From: Methylobacter sp.
Lineage (GTDB): Bacteria; Pseudomonadota; Gammaproteobacteria; Methylococcales; Methylomonadaceae
Direction: 5' to 3'
Length of the DNA: 64,000 nucleotides
Assembly (NCBI GenBank): GCA_026399025.1
Contig: JAPLRU010000099.1
Coordinates: 75,415 to 139,414, forward strand
The notes beneath the pieces were generated by a model. The model was not told the origin of the DNA and searched no databases. It was given only the letters and a program-made list of their open reading frames with translations. Position numbers and translations under genes: made by a program. Every line of letters begins with the position of its first letter. Position 1 is the stretch's first letter. Below, one piece after another: positions 1-8,959 of the stretch.

Positions 1-55
1 AAGTGCGGAACGCATCGGTGAGCTGCTCGGTTTTCTGCTTTTTTTGACTATTCAT
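1..55 (-). CDS. N-terminal fragment of probable FleS/FlrB-type flagellar sensor kinase (runs off window)
   Basis: On the minus strand an ATG at 53-55 opens a reading frame that stays open to the window edge, giving 18 codons beginning MNSQKKQKTEQLTDAF. The polar, glutamine-rich start with a 'QLTDAF' stretch resembles the beginning of FleS/FlrB histidine kinases, which usually lie just downstream of fleQ as this frame does. The identification rests on gene order and a very short peptide, so it is inference. The ribosome binding site is weak. Confidence 0.4.
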   Translation of the reverse strand, partial: MNSQKKQKTEQLTDAFRT

Positions 56-412
56 TTTCGGTCGCTCTGCTTGTCTACAACTTAAACCTGTTGGTTTATA
101 GTCAAGCAAAAATCAGACCAAATATTAATTACTCTGTTTTCAGGACGTTAAAGCGAGATGACAAGAAATTGACGCTTACATCAAGATTGCGCGCTCCGAA
201 GTTGTCCGAGAAAATTCTCGTTGCCGTTCGAAGCCGTATAAGGTAACTCTTGCTCAATAAGGACACGGCAAATCAAGCCGAAATGGAACGCAGATGATTA
301 TAATAAATACGGATTTCATAGCTTGTCTCTGTTAATCATCATTCAGCGCCATCTGCGTTCTATTGAATGGAGGGTTTATCTATTGCGCATGGCCTACCAT
401 CAATTCTTCAGG
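56..412. other. Intergenic region downstream of fleQ with a REP-like inverted repeat
   Basis: I see no convincing gene in these 357 bases. The clearest structure is an inverted repeat with arms GGAACGCAGATG (285-296) and CATCTGCGTTCT (350-361), 11 of 12 pairing, enclosing about 50 bases. The same core, AACGC(A/G)GAT facing AT(C)(C/T)GCGTT, recurs at 50630-50676 and in part near 5741, so this is a dispersed palindromic element and not a gene-specific site. It may help terminate fleQ transcription. Confidence 0.5.
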
Positions 413-1900
413 TTAACGCTGTAAATCATACTTTCTTAATTTTTCAACCAGCGTGGTCCGGCGCATATTCAAGCGTTTGGCGGCATGAGCCACCACGCCG
501 TTGCATTCGTTTAAGGCCTGACGTATCAAATCGACCTCCAGAATATTCAAATACTCCTTTAAATCTATGCCTTGCTCCGGCAACTGCGCTAAAGAGCCTG
601 ATGAATTATCAAACGCCGCAATAATATCCATGTGCTCGGATAAATCGACTTCCTCGCTATTAACCGCAGTGACCGCTTCAGTATTGTCAACGGTCGGTTC
701 GGCAAGAATTTCTTCAGGAACCTGATAGCGCTGGAATTTTTCCGGCAAATCGGCCGCATCGACCAGTCCTTTAGGATTCATAATCGCCAGTCGTTCAATC
801 AAGTTCGCCAATTCCCTGACATTGCCCGGCCATTCATGCTGCATCAATACCGCTAAGGCGGCCTGGGTCAAGCGCACCGAGCCGCGGTTGGACGCTTCCA
901 GGCGTACAATAAGATCGTTCACTAACAAGGGAATATCTTCCGCCCGGTCTTTTAAGGCCGGTATTTCGATAGGAAAAACATTCAAGCGGTAAAACAAATC
1001 TTCCCGAAACCGGTTCGCTTTAATCTCATTTTCAAGATAGCGGTGAGTGGCGGCGATTACCCGCACATCGCAATGGATGGTTTTATTGCTGCCGACGCGT
1101 TCAAAGGTGCGTTCCTGCAATACGCGTAATAATTTGACCTGCATAGCCAAGGGCATATCGCCGATTTCATCGAGAAAAAGAGTGCCGCCTTCAGCCATTT
1201 CAAAACGCCCCTGCCGGGCGCTTAAAGCGCCGGTAAACGCCCCTTTCTCGTGGCCGAACAGCTCGCTTTCCAGCAGTTCGCCCGGAATCGCGCCGCAATT
1301 TATAGGCACAAACGGTCTCTCTCTGCGGAAGGAAGCATCGTGTAAAGCCCGGGCAACCACTTCTTTGCCGGTTCCCGACTCGCCGAGAATTAACACCGTC
1401 GCATCCGATTCGGCCACTTGATCGATCAACTTACGGATGCCGACAATAGCCTGGCTCTTGCCTTTTAGCCGTTCGACTAAAGGCGAACGACGATCCGAGC
1501 CTTCATGCGCCGCAGAGGTCGTTTGCGTAGCCAGTCTATCGAGTATCGGCTTTAACACCGGATGCGTAGTCGGCCATTCCAAAACGTGAGACACACTATG
1601 AGTGATGATGCTTGAAACCTGGAGTGAGGTTCCTTTGTTGATTAACAAAATAACCGGGATCTTATTCGCCCTCTCTACAACATCACCGACCACGACCGCT
1701 TGTTTTTCAATGCCGTCGCCGACAAAAACGCCACATAAAGGCTCGGTTACACTAAAACAAGACGCATAATCCGTCGAATCGACGGCTTCCACGGTATACC
1801 CCATAAACTGAAAAACCGCCTCCAGTTGTTGAGTTCTTACTTTATTATTGTCAATTAACAAAATACGCGGCAACGCCATATTTTTACACTCATCACTCAC
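413..1900 (-). CDS. fleQ: FleQ/FlrA-type sigma-54-dependent flagellar master regulator
   Basis: Enhancer-binding protein that activates RpoN-dependent flagellar genes and, in pseudomonads, responds to cyclic di-GMP to switch between motility and exopolysaccharide. The 495-residue product has a FleQ-type degenerate receiver (about 9-120), an AAA+ domain with Walker A GESGTGKE (173-180), the sigma-54 contact motif GAFTGA (220-225) and Walker B GGTLFLDE (238-245), and a Fis-type helix-turn-helix at the C terminus (HAAKRLNMRRTTL). The length is normal for the family. The frame opens with GTG at 1900; an ATG at 1879 begins MALPRILLID, which fits FleQ N termini better. The PilZ and eps genes elsewhere in the window are plausible co-regulated functions, but that link is inference. 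Confidence 0.9.
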   Translation of the reverse strand: MSDECKNMALPRILLIDNNKVRTQQLEAVFQFMGYTVEAVDSTDYASCFSVTEPLCGVFVGDGIEKQAVVVGDVVERANKIPVILLINKGTSLQVSSIITHSVSHVLEWPTTHPVLKPILDRLATQTTSAAHEGSDRRSPLVERLKGKSQAIVGIRKLIDQVAESDATVLILGESGTGKEVVARALHDASFRRERPFVPINCGAIPGELLESELFGHEKGAFTGALSARQGRFEMAEGGTLFLDEIGDMPLAMQVKLLRVLQERTFERVGSNKTIHCDVRVIAATHRYLENEIKANRFREDLFYRLNVFPIEIPALKDRAEDIPLLVNDLIVRLEASNRGSVRLTQAALAVLMQHEWPGNVRELANLIERLAIMNPKGLVDAADLPEKFQRYQVPEEILAEPTVDNTEAVTAVNSEEVDLSEHMDIIAAFDNSSGSLAQLPEQGIDLKEYLNILEVDLIRQALNECNGVVAHAAKRLNMRRTTLVEKLRKYDLQR

Positions 1901-2148
1901 ATTAAGACCGTTCGATGGCCTGATACTTTGCGCAATAATAACCGGAAATCATCTTCCCGGCATGATCTTAAACATAATCCCTGTTTATTATTTAACTAAT
2001 AAAAGAAGTTAAACATCGAATCAGCGGCATGTCAAAATTGTTATTATTTCATACCGTTCTAAAACTTTCTTAATGTAATTTACTTAGCTAAATCAAGCCG
2101 TAACCGACATCCAAACTTGACAAAATTTTCCCATCATAGACACTAGGG

Positions 2149-3429
2149 TTGTTTTCCATAACCCAGAGTGTACTTTCTTTGAACGATATGCCCCTTAGTG
2201 TGTTGTTTGGCATACTTGTCGCTATGCTTATTCTTTCCGCATTTTTCGCCGGCTCGGAAACAGCTTTAATGTCGTTAAACCGGTATCGTTTAAGACATCT
2301 TGTTAAGCTAAAACACCCCGGCGCAATAAAAGCCCAAAAACTATTGCAAAGGCCCGATCATTTGCTCGGCCTGATGCTACTGGGTAATATTTTTATTAAT
2401 AATTTCGCCGCGTCGCTTACAACCGTCATTGCAATCAAGCTCTATACCGATGATGAATCCGTCATAGCTGTCTCCACCGGAATTTTAACGATCGTAATGC
2501 TCATTTGCTCGGAAGTAACCCCCAAGACGCTCGCGGCAATAAACCCGGAGCCGCTCGCCTTTCCTGCCGCCTGGGTTTACATGCCCTTATTAAAACTTCT
2601 TTATCCGATTGTTTGGTTTATCAATTTATTCGTTAACCTGTTACTCAGGGTGGTCGGCATTGATGTCAAAAAAAGTCGCCATGATGCGCTAAATAAGGAC
2701 GAATTAAAAAGCGTTATTAGCGACGCGGAAAGTTTAATGCCGCCGCGTTACCAAAAAATGTTAATGGGCATACTCGATCTCGAATCGGCGACTGTCGAAG
2801 ATATCATGACCCCTCGCAAGGAAATTGTCGGTATTGACCTTGAATTGCCGATTGAAGACATCGTTGATCGGATAAAGACCAGTCCACATACCCGTTTACC
2901 CGTCTACAAAACCAGCATCGACAGAATTATCGGTTTTATCCATTTAAGAAAGATACTGCTGCTGCTCAATCAAGAAGATTTTGACAAACAAACCATTATA
3001 AACTGCCTCGACAAACCCTCGTTTATCCCTGAAAGCACACCGGTGCATAACCAAATGCATCGCTTTAAGCATGAGAAAATCCGCATAGGTCTGGTCGTTG
3101 ACGAATATGGCGACGTGCAGGGCTTGGTTACGATGGATGATTTATTACAGGAAATAGTAGGCGAGCTGATCACCGATGATGTCGCGGTAAGAGCGCAAAG
3201 CGACGGCAGCTACTTGGTCGACGCCAACATTACCATTAGGGAATTAAACCGCGTCACCCAATGGTCGCTGCCTACGGAAGGGCCAAAGACGCTGAACGGG
3301 CTTATCATTGAGTTTATGGAAACCATACCCGAAGCAGGGACCAGCATCAGACTGCACGACTACCTGCTGGAAATCATCAGGCGAGATGAAAACAGCGTTA
3401 AACTGGTTAAATTTTTACCCAGAAAATAA
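2149..3429 (+). CDS. CNNM (DUF21)/CBS/CorC_HlyC family membrane transporter, CorB/YfjD-like
   Basis: Inner-membrane protein of the family linked to magnesium and cobalt efflux or homeostasis. The 426 residues show the CNNM/DUF21 transmembrane domain, with the signature FFAGSETALMSLNRYRLRHL near residues 30-50 and about four hydrophobic helices up to residue 170. A CBS pair follows (roughly 210-340, with VEDIMTPRKEI and VVDEYGDVQGLVT), then the CorC_HlyC transporter-associated domain to the end. The open frame begins with TTG at 2149; an ATG at 2188 (MPLSVLFG) is an equally likely start, and neither has a strong ribosome binding site. It is divergent from fleQ. The transported ion cannot be read from the sequence. 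Confidence 0.88.
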   Translation: MFSITQSVLSLNDMPLSVLFGILVAMLILSAFFAGSETALMSLNRYRLRHLVKLKHPGAIKAQKLLQRPDHLLGLMLLGNIFINNFAASLTTVIAIKLYTDDESVIAVSTGILTIVMLICSEVTPKTLAAINPEPLAFPAAWVYMPLLKLLYPIVWFINLFVNLLLRVVGIDVKKSRHDALNKDELKSVISDAESLMPPRYQKMLMGILDLESATVEDIMTPRKEIVGIDLELPIEDIVDRIKTSPHTRLPVYKTSIDRIIGFIHLRKILLLLNQEDFDKQTIINCLDKPSFIPESTPVHNQMHRFKHEKIRIGLVVDEYGDVQGLVTMDDLLQEIVGELITDDVAVRAQSDGSYLVDANITIRELNRVTQWSLPTEGPKTLNGLIIEFMETIPEAGTSIRLHDYLLEIIRRDENSVKLVKFLPRK

Positions 3430-3538
3430 GCCCTTATCATAGTATTGAGTGAGTAACCGTTAGGAAATGGAATTTCTTGAATAACTAAAATAATACCGTC
3501 TATAATCAAAGTTCGTTTAAAAATGCATTACCACAACA

Positions 3539-4171
3539 ATGGCAAAACTGACTGTTTTTTTTAAGGATAAAGCGATCCATTCCGGTCTGTTTGACCACGG
3601 TATTGTGCATATCGGACGCGATGAAACCAACGATATAAGCATTGACAGCCTGGCGGTTGCTCCGGCTCACGCAGTCATGATTATTCGCGACGATGACTAC
3701 ATTATCAAACAGCTCAATGATGAATTTCCGTTAATCGTCAACGGTAAAAAAATCAAAATAGGCAATCTCGGCAACAACGATGTTATCTCCATGGGGAAGC
3801 ATGACATCGTTTTCAATACCACCGAGGCAGTAGAATATCCCGAATCGAATAGCCTTATTGACGAAGATGTAAAATCGCTTAATCAGGAAATCGACGGCGA
3901 ATTACGTAGCCCTGCCGCCAACTTGCAATTTATGAGCGGCAACAATATCGGCAAGATCCTGCCCTTAAAAAAATCCATGACACGGCTGGGTCATGACGGC
4001 AACGGCGTTATTGCCATAGCAAAAAGAAAAGAAGGTTATTTTGTTTCAGTATTGGAACATAGCGGAACGATTACCGTAAATAATGAGCCTTTAAACGATA
4101 AGTCGTTAAAATTGAACACCAACGATGTACTGGTTATTGACAACACATCCCTGCAATTTTTTTTGAATTAA
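3539..4171 (+). CDS. FHA-domain protein
   Basis: Small soluble protein of 210 residues. Residues 1-95 form a forkhead-associated domain, with IGRDETNDI at about 23-31 followed by the usual 'APAHAVM' segment (serine and histidine replaced by Pro-Ala-His). FHA domains bind phosphothreonine peptides. A second, weaker FHA-like half occupies about 130-210 (GKILPLKKSMTRLGHDGNG and a closing NDVLVID strand). There is no signal peptide or membrane segment. It ends four bases before the PilZ gene, so the two are probably co-transcribed, suggesting a signalling role shared with cyclic di-GMP. The target is unknown. Confidence 0.75.
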   Translation: MAKLTVFFKDKAIHSGLFDHGIVHIGRDETNDISIDSLAVAPAHAVMIIRDDDYIIKQLNDEFPLIVNGKKIKIGNLGNNDVISMGKHDIVFNTTEAVEYPESNSLIDEDVKSLNQEIDGELRSPAANLQFMSGNNIGKILPLKKSMTRLGHDGNGVIAIAKRKEGYFVSVLEHSGTITVNNEPLNDKSLKLNTNDVLVIDNTSLQFFLN

Positions 4172-4175
4172 AACT

Positions 4176-4544
4176 ATGCTTCCACTAGAAAACAACGATC
4201 ACCGCCATTTTCACCGGATTCTCTACACCGCGGAAGCCACGTTAAGCTGCGAAGGAAAAACCTGGAGCTGCAACATTCTTGACCTGTCCTTAAAAGGCTG
4301 TTTATTGGATTTTGGCTTTGCTTGGGAAGGCGATCCGGAAAAAATCTGCACACTCGTCCTGCAATTATCCGAAGATGTCCGGATAGAAATGGACCTTTGC
4401 GCTACCCATGTCGTCAATAGCAAGGTGGGCTTTAAATGCGAACACATTGATATAGACAGCATTTCCGAGCTACGCAGGCTGGTTGAGCTCAATCTTGGCA
4501 GCAGCGACTTATTGGAAAGGGATTTACAGGCATTAATCGGTTAA
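4176..4544 (+). CDS. PilZ-domain protein (predicted cyclic di-GMP receptor)
   Basis: A 122-residue single-domain protein. Both halves of the cyclic di-GMP site are visible: RHFHR (RxxxR, about 9-13) and DLSLKG (D/NxSxxG, about 36-41). The middle is the expected six-strand barrel and the C terminus a helix (ELRRLVELNLGSSDLLERDL). Such stand-alone PilZ proteins control motility, pili or polysaccharide secretion through protein partners. It follows the FHA gene with a four-base gap and precedes the deacetylase gene, so the three may form one operon. Confidence 0.85.
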   Translation: MLPLENNDHRHFHRILYTAEATLSCEGKTWSCNILDLSLKGCLLDFGFAWEGDPEKICTLVLQLSEDVRIEMDLCATHVVNSKVGFKCEHIDIDSISELRRLVELNLGSSDLLERDLQALIG

Positions 4545-4602
4545 AGCCTACAGCAGGCTTGGGCATAACGCTCATAAATCCAACGACGCCGGGACTAAGC
4601 AT

Positions 4603-5427
4603 GTGTTACGGAAAATATCCTCAACAAAACACTACGATATTCTTATGGCACTCGTTTATTTTTTAACAACTGCTGTAGCTGCGTTTCTAATAACGAGTGC
4701 TGTTGCAAGGCGCTATCGCGTACCTATATTGCTGTATCACTCCGTTAGTCCCGTCGCCAAAAAAGGCCGAAAGATCTCTATCAATAGTGCTGCATTCGAG
4801 CGTCAAATGCGTTTTCTTAAAGAAAACTACAATGTACTGCCGTTAGAAACCTTGTGCGCTTTACGTAACGAAAACCAAACCTTTCCCAAAAACAGCATTG
4901 CGATAACGTTTGATAACAATTTCGGCAATTTCTATAACCATGCATTACCTATTATTGAGCACTATAAACTACCTGTAACCCTGTATGTCATAGTTGGCGA
5001 ATTGAATAAACTTAAGCCGGAAACCATAAAGGCCATGAAAAAATCCGGCCTTATCGATTTTGCCAGCCACACTATCTCTCATCCTTATTTGAGCCGGCTA
5101 AGTTCGAAAGAACTGAATATGGAGTTGAGTGGCTCCAAAGTACTCTTGGAAAAACAAGTCGATTCATCTATAAACTCCTTGGCCTATAGCTATGGCGATT
5201 TTAATGACCAGGTCAAGCAAAAGACAAAAGAGGCAGGCTACGAGACGGCCGTTGCAGTGTACCCTCAACATATATTTGCTTATGATGACCTTTTGTCCCT
5301 GCGTAGGATACCGATTACCCAGTACTCGGATAATATGCGGGTATTCAAGATGCAACTGTTAGGTTACCTTGATTTTGTACAGTATTTTGGCTCTTTATTA
5401 AAACGAACGTTAATTAGAATAATGTGA
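4603..5427 (+). CDS. Membrane-anchored NodB-like polysaccharide deacetylase with altered metal motif
   Basis: Product of 274 residues with one N-terminal transmembrane segment (about 15-35) and a NodB homology domain. The LLYHSV start strand, the SHTISHPYLS zinc motif (H-x3-H) and the LAYSYGDF motif are present. In catalytic motif 1 the usual TFDD reads TFDN (ITFDNNFGNF): the first aspartate, the general base, is kept, but the second, a metal ligand, is asparagine. This would weaken or abolish classical metal-dependent deacetylation, so the enzyme may be inactive or modified. The frame starts with GTG at 4603. It probably acts on envelope or exopolysaccharide sugars, and its neighbours suggest a cyclic di-GMP-linked role. 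Confidence 0.72.
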   Translation: MLRKISSTKHYDILMALVYFLTTAVAAFLITSAVARRYRVPILLYHSVSPVAKKGRKISINSAAFERQMRFLKENYNVLPLETLCALRNENQTFPKNSIAITFDNNFGNFYNHALPIIEHYKLPVTLYVIVGELNKLKPETIKAMKKSGLIDFASHTISHPYLSRLSSKELNMELSGSKVLLEKQVDSSINSLAYSYGDFNDQVKQKTKEAGYETAVAVYPQHIFAYDDLLSLRRIPITQYSDNMRVFKMQLLGYLDFVQYFGSLLKRTLIRIM

Positions 5428-5855
5428 CGGACGTATCCGCTACCGGAGAAAGCCGAAGGACGGCTGAAGCCATGGCCGGCAAACAGCTCAAAAGCTTTTT
5501 CGACCCTCGAAAATCCAATCCATCCACGCCGCCTTAAACAGCTCCGGTTTCAAAAAAGTTTGAAGGCTCAACCGTCCTAAAAACGACCCAGCGACGCTAT
5601 TCTAACGCAACTACTTTCTCCCCTGCGGCTTCTAAATCGGCTCCTGCTAGACACCCCCCTCAATAAAAGCGAAAATGCCGATCAGCCACAAATAAACAAT
5701 CTTCCAGTCGACCTAGCTACTCAGTAGGTAGGTCGAAAGATGGAACGCGGATACCGGTTTTCGGCACCGGCGTTCCATTGCCTTGAATAGCCGGGTAGTC
5801 ATCAATCGATGAGCAAACCGACAATCGATTACTTTATCAAACAGAGAGTGAGGCA
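5428..5855. other. Intergenic region with two hairpins
   Basis: No supportable gene in these 428 bases. A strong hairpin lies at 5709-5735: CGACCTAGCTAC, loop TCA, then GTAGGTAGGTCG, twelve pairs with one mismatch. Immediately after it, GGAACGC (5742-5748) and GCGTTCC (5772-5778) form a second inverted repeat related to the AACGCGGAT palindromes seen elsewhere. The first could terminate the upstream operon, although no T-run follows on the plus strand. Confidence 0.5.
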
Positions 5856-7829
5856 ATGTCTACTTCAATAAAAACGCCCTTCGCTCATGCGTCGCGTAAA
5901 CTGATTTCGTCGTTACAGTCGTGGTCTCTAAGGCCTAGTAACGTCAACTCGAAACAAAAGCCAAACCGATACTCCATCCCGCATTTCGATGCCGACAACG
6001 AACGCCTGTTTCGGCAAGAGCTTAAAATCGAAACCCTGAGCACCCTAAAAACCGTGTTATTGCTAGGTGCAAGCTGTTTTTTAGGCTTCATTGTTTTGGG
6101 TATAGTTAATGGCGGATTGTCAAAAGACGAAATCATCGGTTACTTATTAATAGTCATCACATTAACCGTTTTATTTGTGATCTTGTATCGGCACCCTCAA
6201 CCTGAAAGCCAAGTCAACTCAGTCGCTAAGCTCAGCGCAGTGCTATCGGTTATCGGCCTGAGCTGTATTTTGCTCACAGAGAACAATCCCGCTTTGTATG
6301 CAGAAATCTGGATCGGCTTATTGCCGATTTACTTCTTCATCTATGGGCAAATGTTCATGACAATTACCGAAGCCTTGAAATTCGGCCTATTGGCCATGAT
6401 CATCATGCCCCTGAGCGGTTACCTGATAGGCGTTGAAACGGCGGCGCTGATGCCGTCGATTATAATACTGCTGATCGTCAACGCCTTCGGTTTCTGCACC
6501 CGCTGCCAACTGGAAGCCCATACCCGCAACTTGTTTCGGGAACGTCGTCAAGCCGAATGCATATCGGCAGATAAGACCTTGTTTTTAAGACAGCTTAGCC
6601 ACAACCTACGTCAGCCGTTACAGGCCTTGAGTTGTTACTCTTCGGTACTGGATGCCGGTTTCACCAACCACTCCGCCCCCCATTTACATAATGTGGCGGT
6701 CAAACTGGGCGCGGCCGTAGATGATCTTAATAACGCCTTCAATCACATCCTCGACATCGCCAACTTGGAAACCGGCCGGCAAATTCCGCAGCTGGCGGCA
6801 ATCGACGTCAATATCCTATTGGCAACATTGGCAGACCGCTTCGCTCAGCAAGCCGCGAAAAAAGACTTGAAGCTGAAAATCCACTTACGTTCGCAGCCGC
6901 CCTACACGGTATACAGCGATGCTTGCATTTTAAGCCAGATCATAAGCAACCTGATCGATAACGCCATCAAGTACACCGACAGCGGCTGGATAGTAATCGC
7001 CGCCGTTAAAACCCGCGACAACCGGCTCATGCTACATATACGCGACAGCGGTATCGGCATTGCCGATGAACTGCATGACGATATATTCAAAGAGTTTTTC
7101 CGTTGTCCCAAACATCAGACCGATGCAAAAACTAACGGTCTGGGCATCGGTCTGGCCTATGTATTAAAGGCCATGGAATACTTGCCCGATCACAGTCTGC
7201 AAGTCCATTCGCGGCTGCATCAGGGTAGCGATTTCCAACTCTGCCTACCGGTCGTTGATACCGCACAGCAACAACTTTGCGCCCAGCCCCTCCACTCCGG
7301 TTTTACCGATAGCTTCGTGTTTATCGTCGATACCGATCAACAGGTTTTGCAAGCGATGGCCGAACAATTAAGCGCTTGGGGCTGTCTGGTACAAACCGCC
7401 GCCTGCAAAGCCGAAACCCTTGCCGCCCTGGCCGAAAACTTCAGAGCGCCCGACCTTTTGATCACTGACTTCTATTTGAACGACAACGAAACCGCCCACG
7501 ACATCATCGCCGCTGTCCAGGCCGACTGCGGGCCGGTGCCGACGCTAATCCTATCCTGCCACAACATCCCAGCCGAAGACAGGGCAAAACTGCCGGAAAG
7601 CACGCTACTGCTGCGCAAACCCGCCGGCGGGGAAGTTTTGATGGGGATGATGGCGAAGGCAATGGGAACATGGTCAAGTGCCCGCCCTTTTTCCGTTGAA
7701 GATACCTATAGGAATGTAGATAAGCAGAGCAACGCAGGCGCAGCTGCCGAGAAGCTTGGAATGAAGGGAATAAAAAAATTCTCATACCTCGGTTGCGAAA
7801 ACTCAACTCAAACGCCGTCGCAAATATGA
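5856..7829 (+). CDS. Membrane hybrid histidine kinase with C-terminal receiver domain
   Basis: Product of 657 residues. After a basic N terminus there are about six hydrophobic helices (65-85, 92-112, 123-142, 150-168, 174-192, 198-214) with no large periplasmic domain, so the stimulus is probably sensed in the membrane. The HisKA box (LSHNLRQPLQAL) places the phospho-accepting histidine at about 249. The HATPase domain shows NLIDNAIKYTDSG, DSGIGI and the GLGIGLAYV lid. A receiver domain follows (about 480-600, phospho-acceptor Asp near 538 in LLITDFYLND). It faces a LuxR-type response regulator gene, the likely partner. The last 50 residues look like an unstructured extension. Confidence 0.85.
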   Translation: MSTSIKTPFAHASRKLISSLQSWSLRPSNVNSKQKPNRYSIPHFDADNERLFRQELKIETLSTLKTVLLLGASCFLGFIVLGIVNGGLSKDEIIGYLLIVITLTVLFVILYRHPQPESQVNSVAKLSAVLSVIGLSCILLTENNPALYAEIWIGLLPIYFFIYGQMFMTITEALKFGLLAMIIMPLSGYLIGVETAALMPSIIILLIVNAFGFCTRCQLEAHTRNLFRERRQAECISADKTLFLRQLSHNLRQPLQALSCYSSVLDAGFTNHSAPHLHNVAVKLGAAVDDLNNAFNHILDIANLETGRQIPQLAAIDVNILLATLADRFAQQAAKKDLKLKIHLRSQPPYTVYSDACILSQIISNLIDNAIKYTDSGWIVIAAVKTRDNRLMLHIRDSGIGIADELHDDIFKEFFRCPKHQTDAKTNGLGIGLAYVLKAMEYLPDHSLQVHSRLHQGSDFQLCLPVVDTAQQQLCAQPLHSGFTDSFVFIVDTDQQVLQAMAEQLSAWGCLVQTAACKAETLAALAENFRAPDLLITDFYLNDNETAHDIIAAVQADCGPVPTLILSCHNIPAEDRAKLPESTLLLRKPAGGEVLMGMMAKAMGTWSSARPFSVEDTYRNVDKQSNAGAAAEKLGMKGIKKFSYLGCENSTQTPSQI

Positions 7830-7862
7830 GCTTTCTACCTACAGGCAAGGCTTAACCCCGTT

Positions 7863-7920
7863 CACCTTGAGCCTTTCGGCTATACTCAGGAAGGGCGCTT
7901 GATCGAAGAATGGAAGGTTA
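7863..7920. repeat. Dispersed intergenic repeat, CCTTTCGGCTA..CTCAGGA type
   Basis: The convergent gap contains CCTTTCGGCTATACTCAGGA followed by GGGCGCTTGATCGAA. A related copy (CCCTTCGGCTATGCCCAGAA, then CCTTGTCGAAAGG) lies at 12528-12563. Both resemble a palindromic intergenic repeat common in proteobacteria. The two copies bracket the response regulator and the 8960-12446 islet. Confidence 0.5.
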
Positions 7921-7931
7921 AACCTTAGCCT

Positions 7932-8615
7932 TCAATTTCCCACCTCCGGCCGCCCGAACACAATCCCCTTCTCAAATACCTTAACCAACAACTCCGTCCG
8001 CCGCACTACAGCAAACTTCTGAAAAATCGGCCGCAGATGATTTTTGACCGTCTGTTCCTCAATCCCCAACTTGCGGGCAATTTCCTTATTGCATAGGCCT
8101 TGCACCAACCAACCCAATACCTCGAACTCGCGCGGGGTCAAACCCAAACCAGCCGGATTAGATACCGGCCAAATCCCAATATCGGCGGTCTTCTCCGATA
8201 AGCTAGACTCTCTCACCGCTTGCGGCCCCACTACCGAAGCCGGCAAATACACCCGCCCGGACAACACATCCCGCAATGCTAGGGCAAACGCCTGCCGCGA
8301 CACCGTCTTGGCAATAAACCCCATCGCCCCCAGCCGCAACGCCTCAAACACCAGTTCCCTGTCGTCCAAACCGGAAAACATCGCCACGCACAAATTCGGA
8401 AACTCCCGGCGCAACTCCGCCAACCCCGTCAGCCCATCCTTACCCGGCAACTGAATATCCAGTAACACCAGATTCAGCGGCGTATCGCGAACAATCACCA
8501 AACCCTTGTCAAAGCTTTCCGCTTCGAATATCTGCAACTCGGGGAATATCTGCTTCAACAAACAGGCAACACCCTCGCGGGCGCAGAAATGGTCGTCTAT
8601 TAGGAGGATGTTCAT
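7932..8615 (-). CDS. NarL/LuxR-family response regulator
   Basis: Two-component response regulator of 227 residues. The N-terminal receiver (1-120) carries the acidic pair DD (7-8), phospho-acceptor Asp53 in LVLLDIQLPGKDG, and the switch lysine in GFIAKT. The C-terminal GerE/LuxR helix-turn-helix begins LTPREFEVLGWL and contains NKEIARKLGIEEQTVKNHL, the usual DNA-recognition segment. It lies convergent to the hybrid kinase gene with a gap of about 100 bases, and the two are likely cognate. The regulated genes are unknown; the islet at 8960-12446 transcribed divergently from it is the nearest candidate. Confidence 0.87.
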   Translation of the reverse strand: MNILLIDDHFCAREGVACLLKQIFPELQIFEAESFDKGLVIVRDTPLNLVLLDIQLPGKDGLTGLAELRREFPNLCVAMFSGLDDRELVFEALRLGAMGFIAKTVSRQAFALALRDVLSGRVYLPASVVGPQAVRESSLSEKTADIGIWPVSNPAGLGLTPREFEVLGWLVQGLCNKEIARKLGIEEQTVKNHLRPIFQKFAVVRRTELLVKVFEKGIVFGRPEVGN

Positions 8616-8950
8616 GGGTTTAGAGAGTCAAGGTTGGAGTATTACCGTATTGTACTGGGGATTGGTTGATTAGCAGTACTTTGGTACTGGTACAGAAGAG
8701 AGTAGTTATCTGCTTAGGTTACCGTGTAATATCATTACGCGATAACAATGAAGTGTTAGTTTTGACGCGATTTTTTAAAATCAATGGAATCAATCGAGTT
8801 TGACCGCATTATTGATTCTGTTGGTGCCCGATGCTATGAGAAAAACTAAAATCCGTCGCTATAAATATCGATCATAAACAACATGTCCGATCTACACGGC
8901 TTAAATTCACACTTTGTAGAATAGTAGCTGAAACACAACTAACCACGAGG
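8616..8950. other. Divergent intergenic region between response regulator and lipoprotein gene
   Basis: No gene of normal size. It is AT-rich and should hold the promoters of both flanking genes. A 21-codon open frame begins at 8784 (MESIEFDRIIDSVG) but has no supporting evidence and may be gene debris. I see no clear operator palindrome. Confidence 0.4.
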
Positions 8951-8959
8951 ATGACGATT

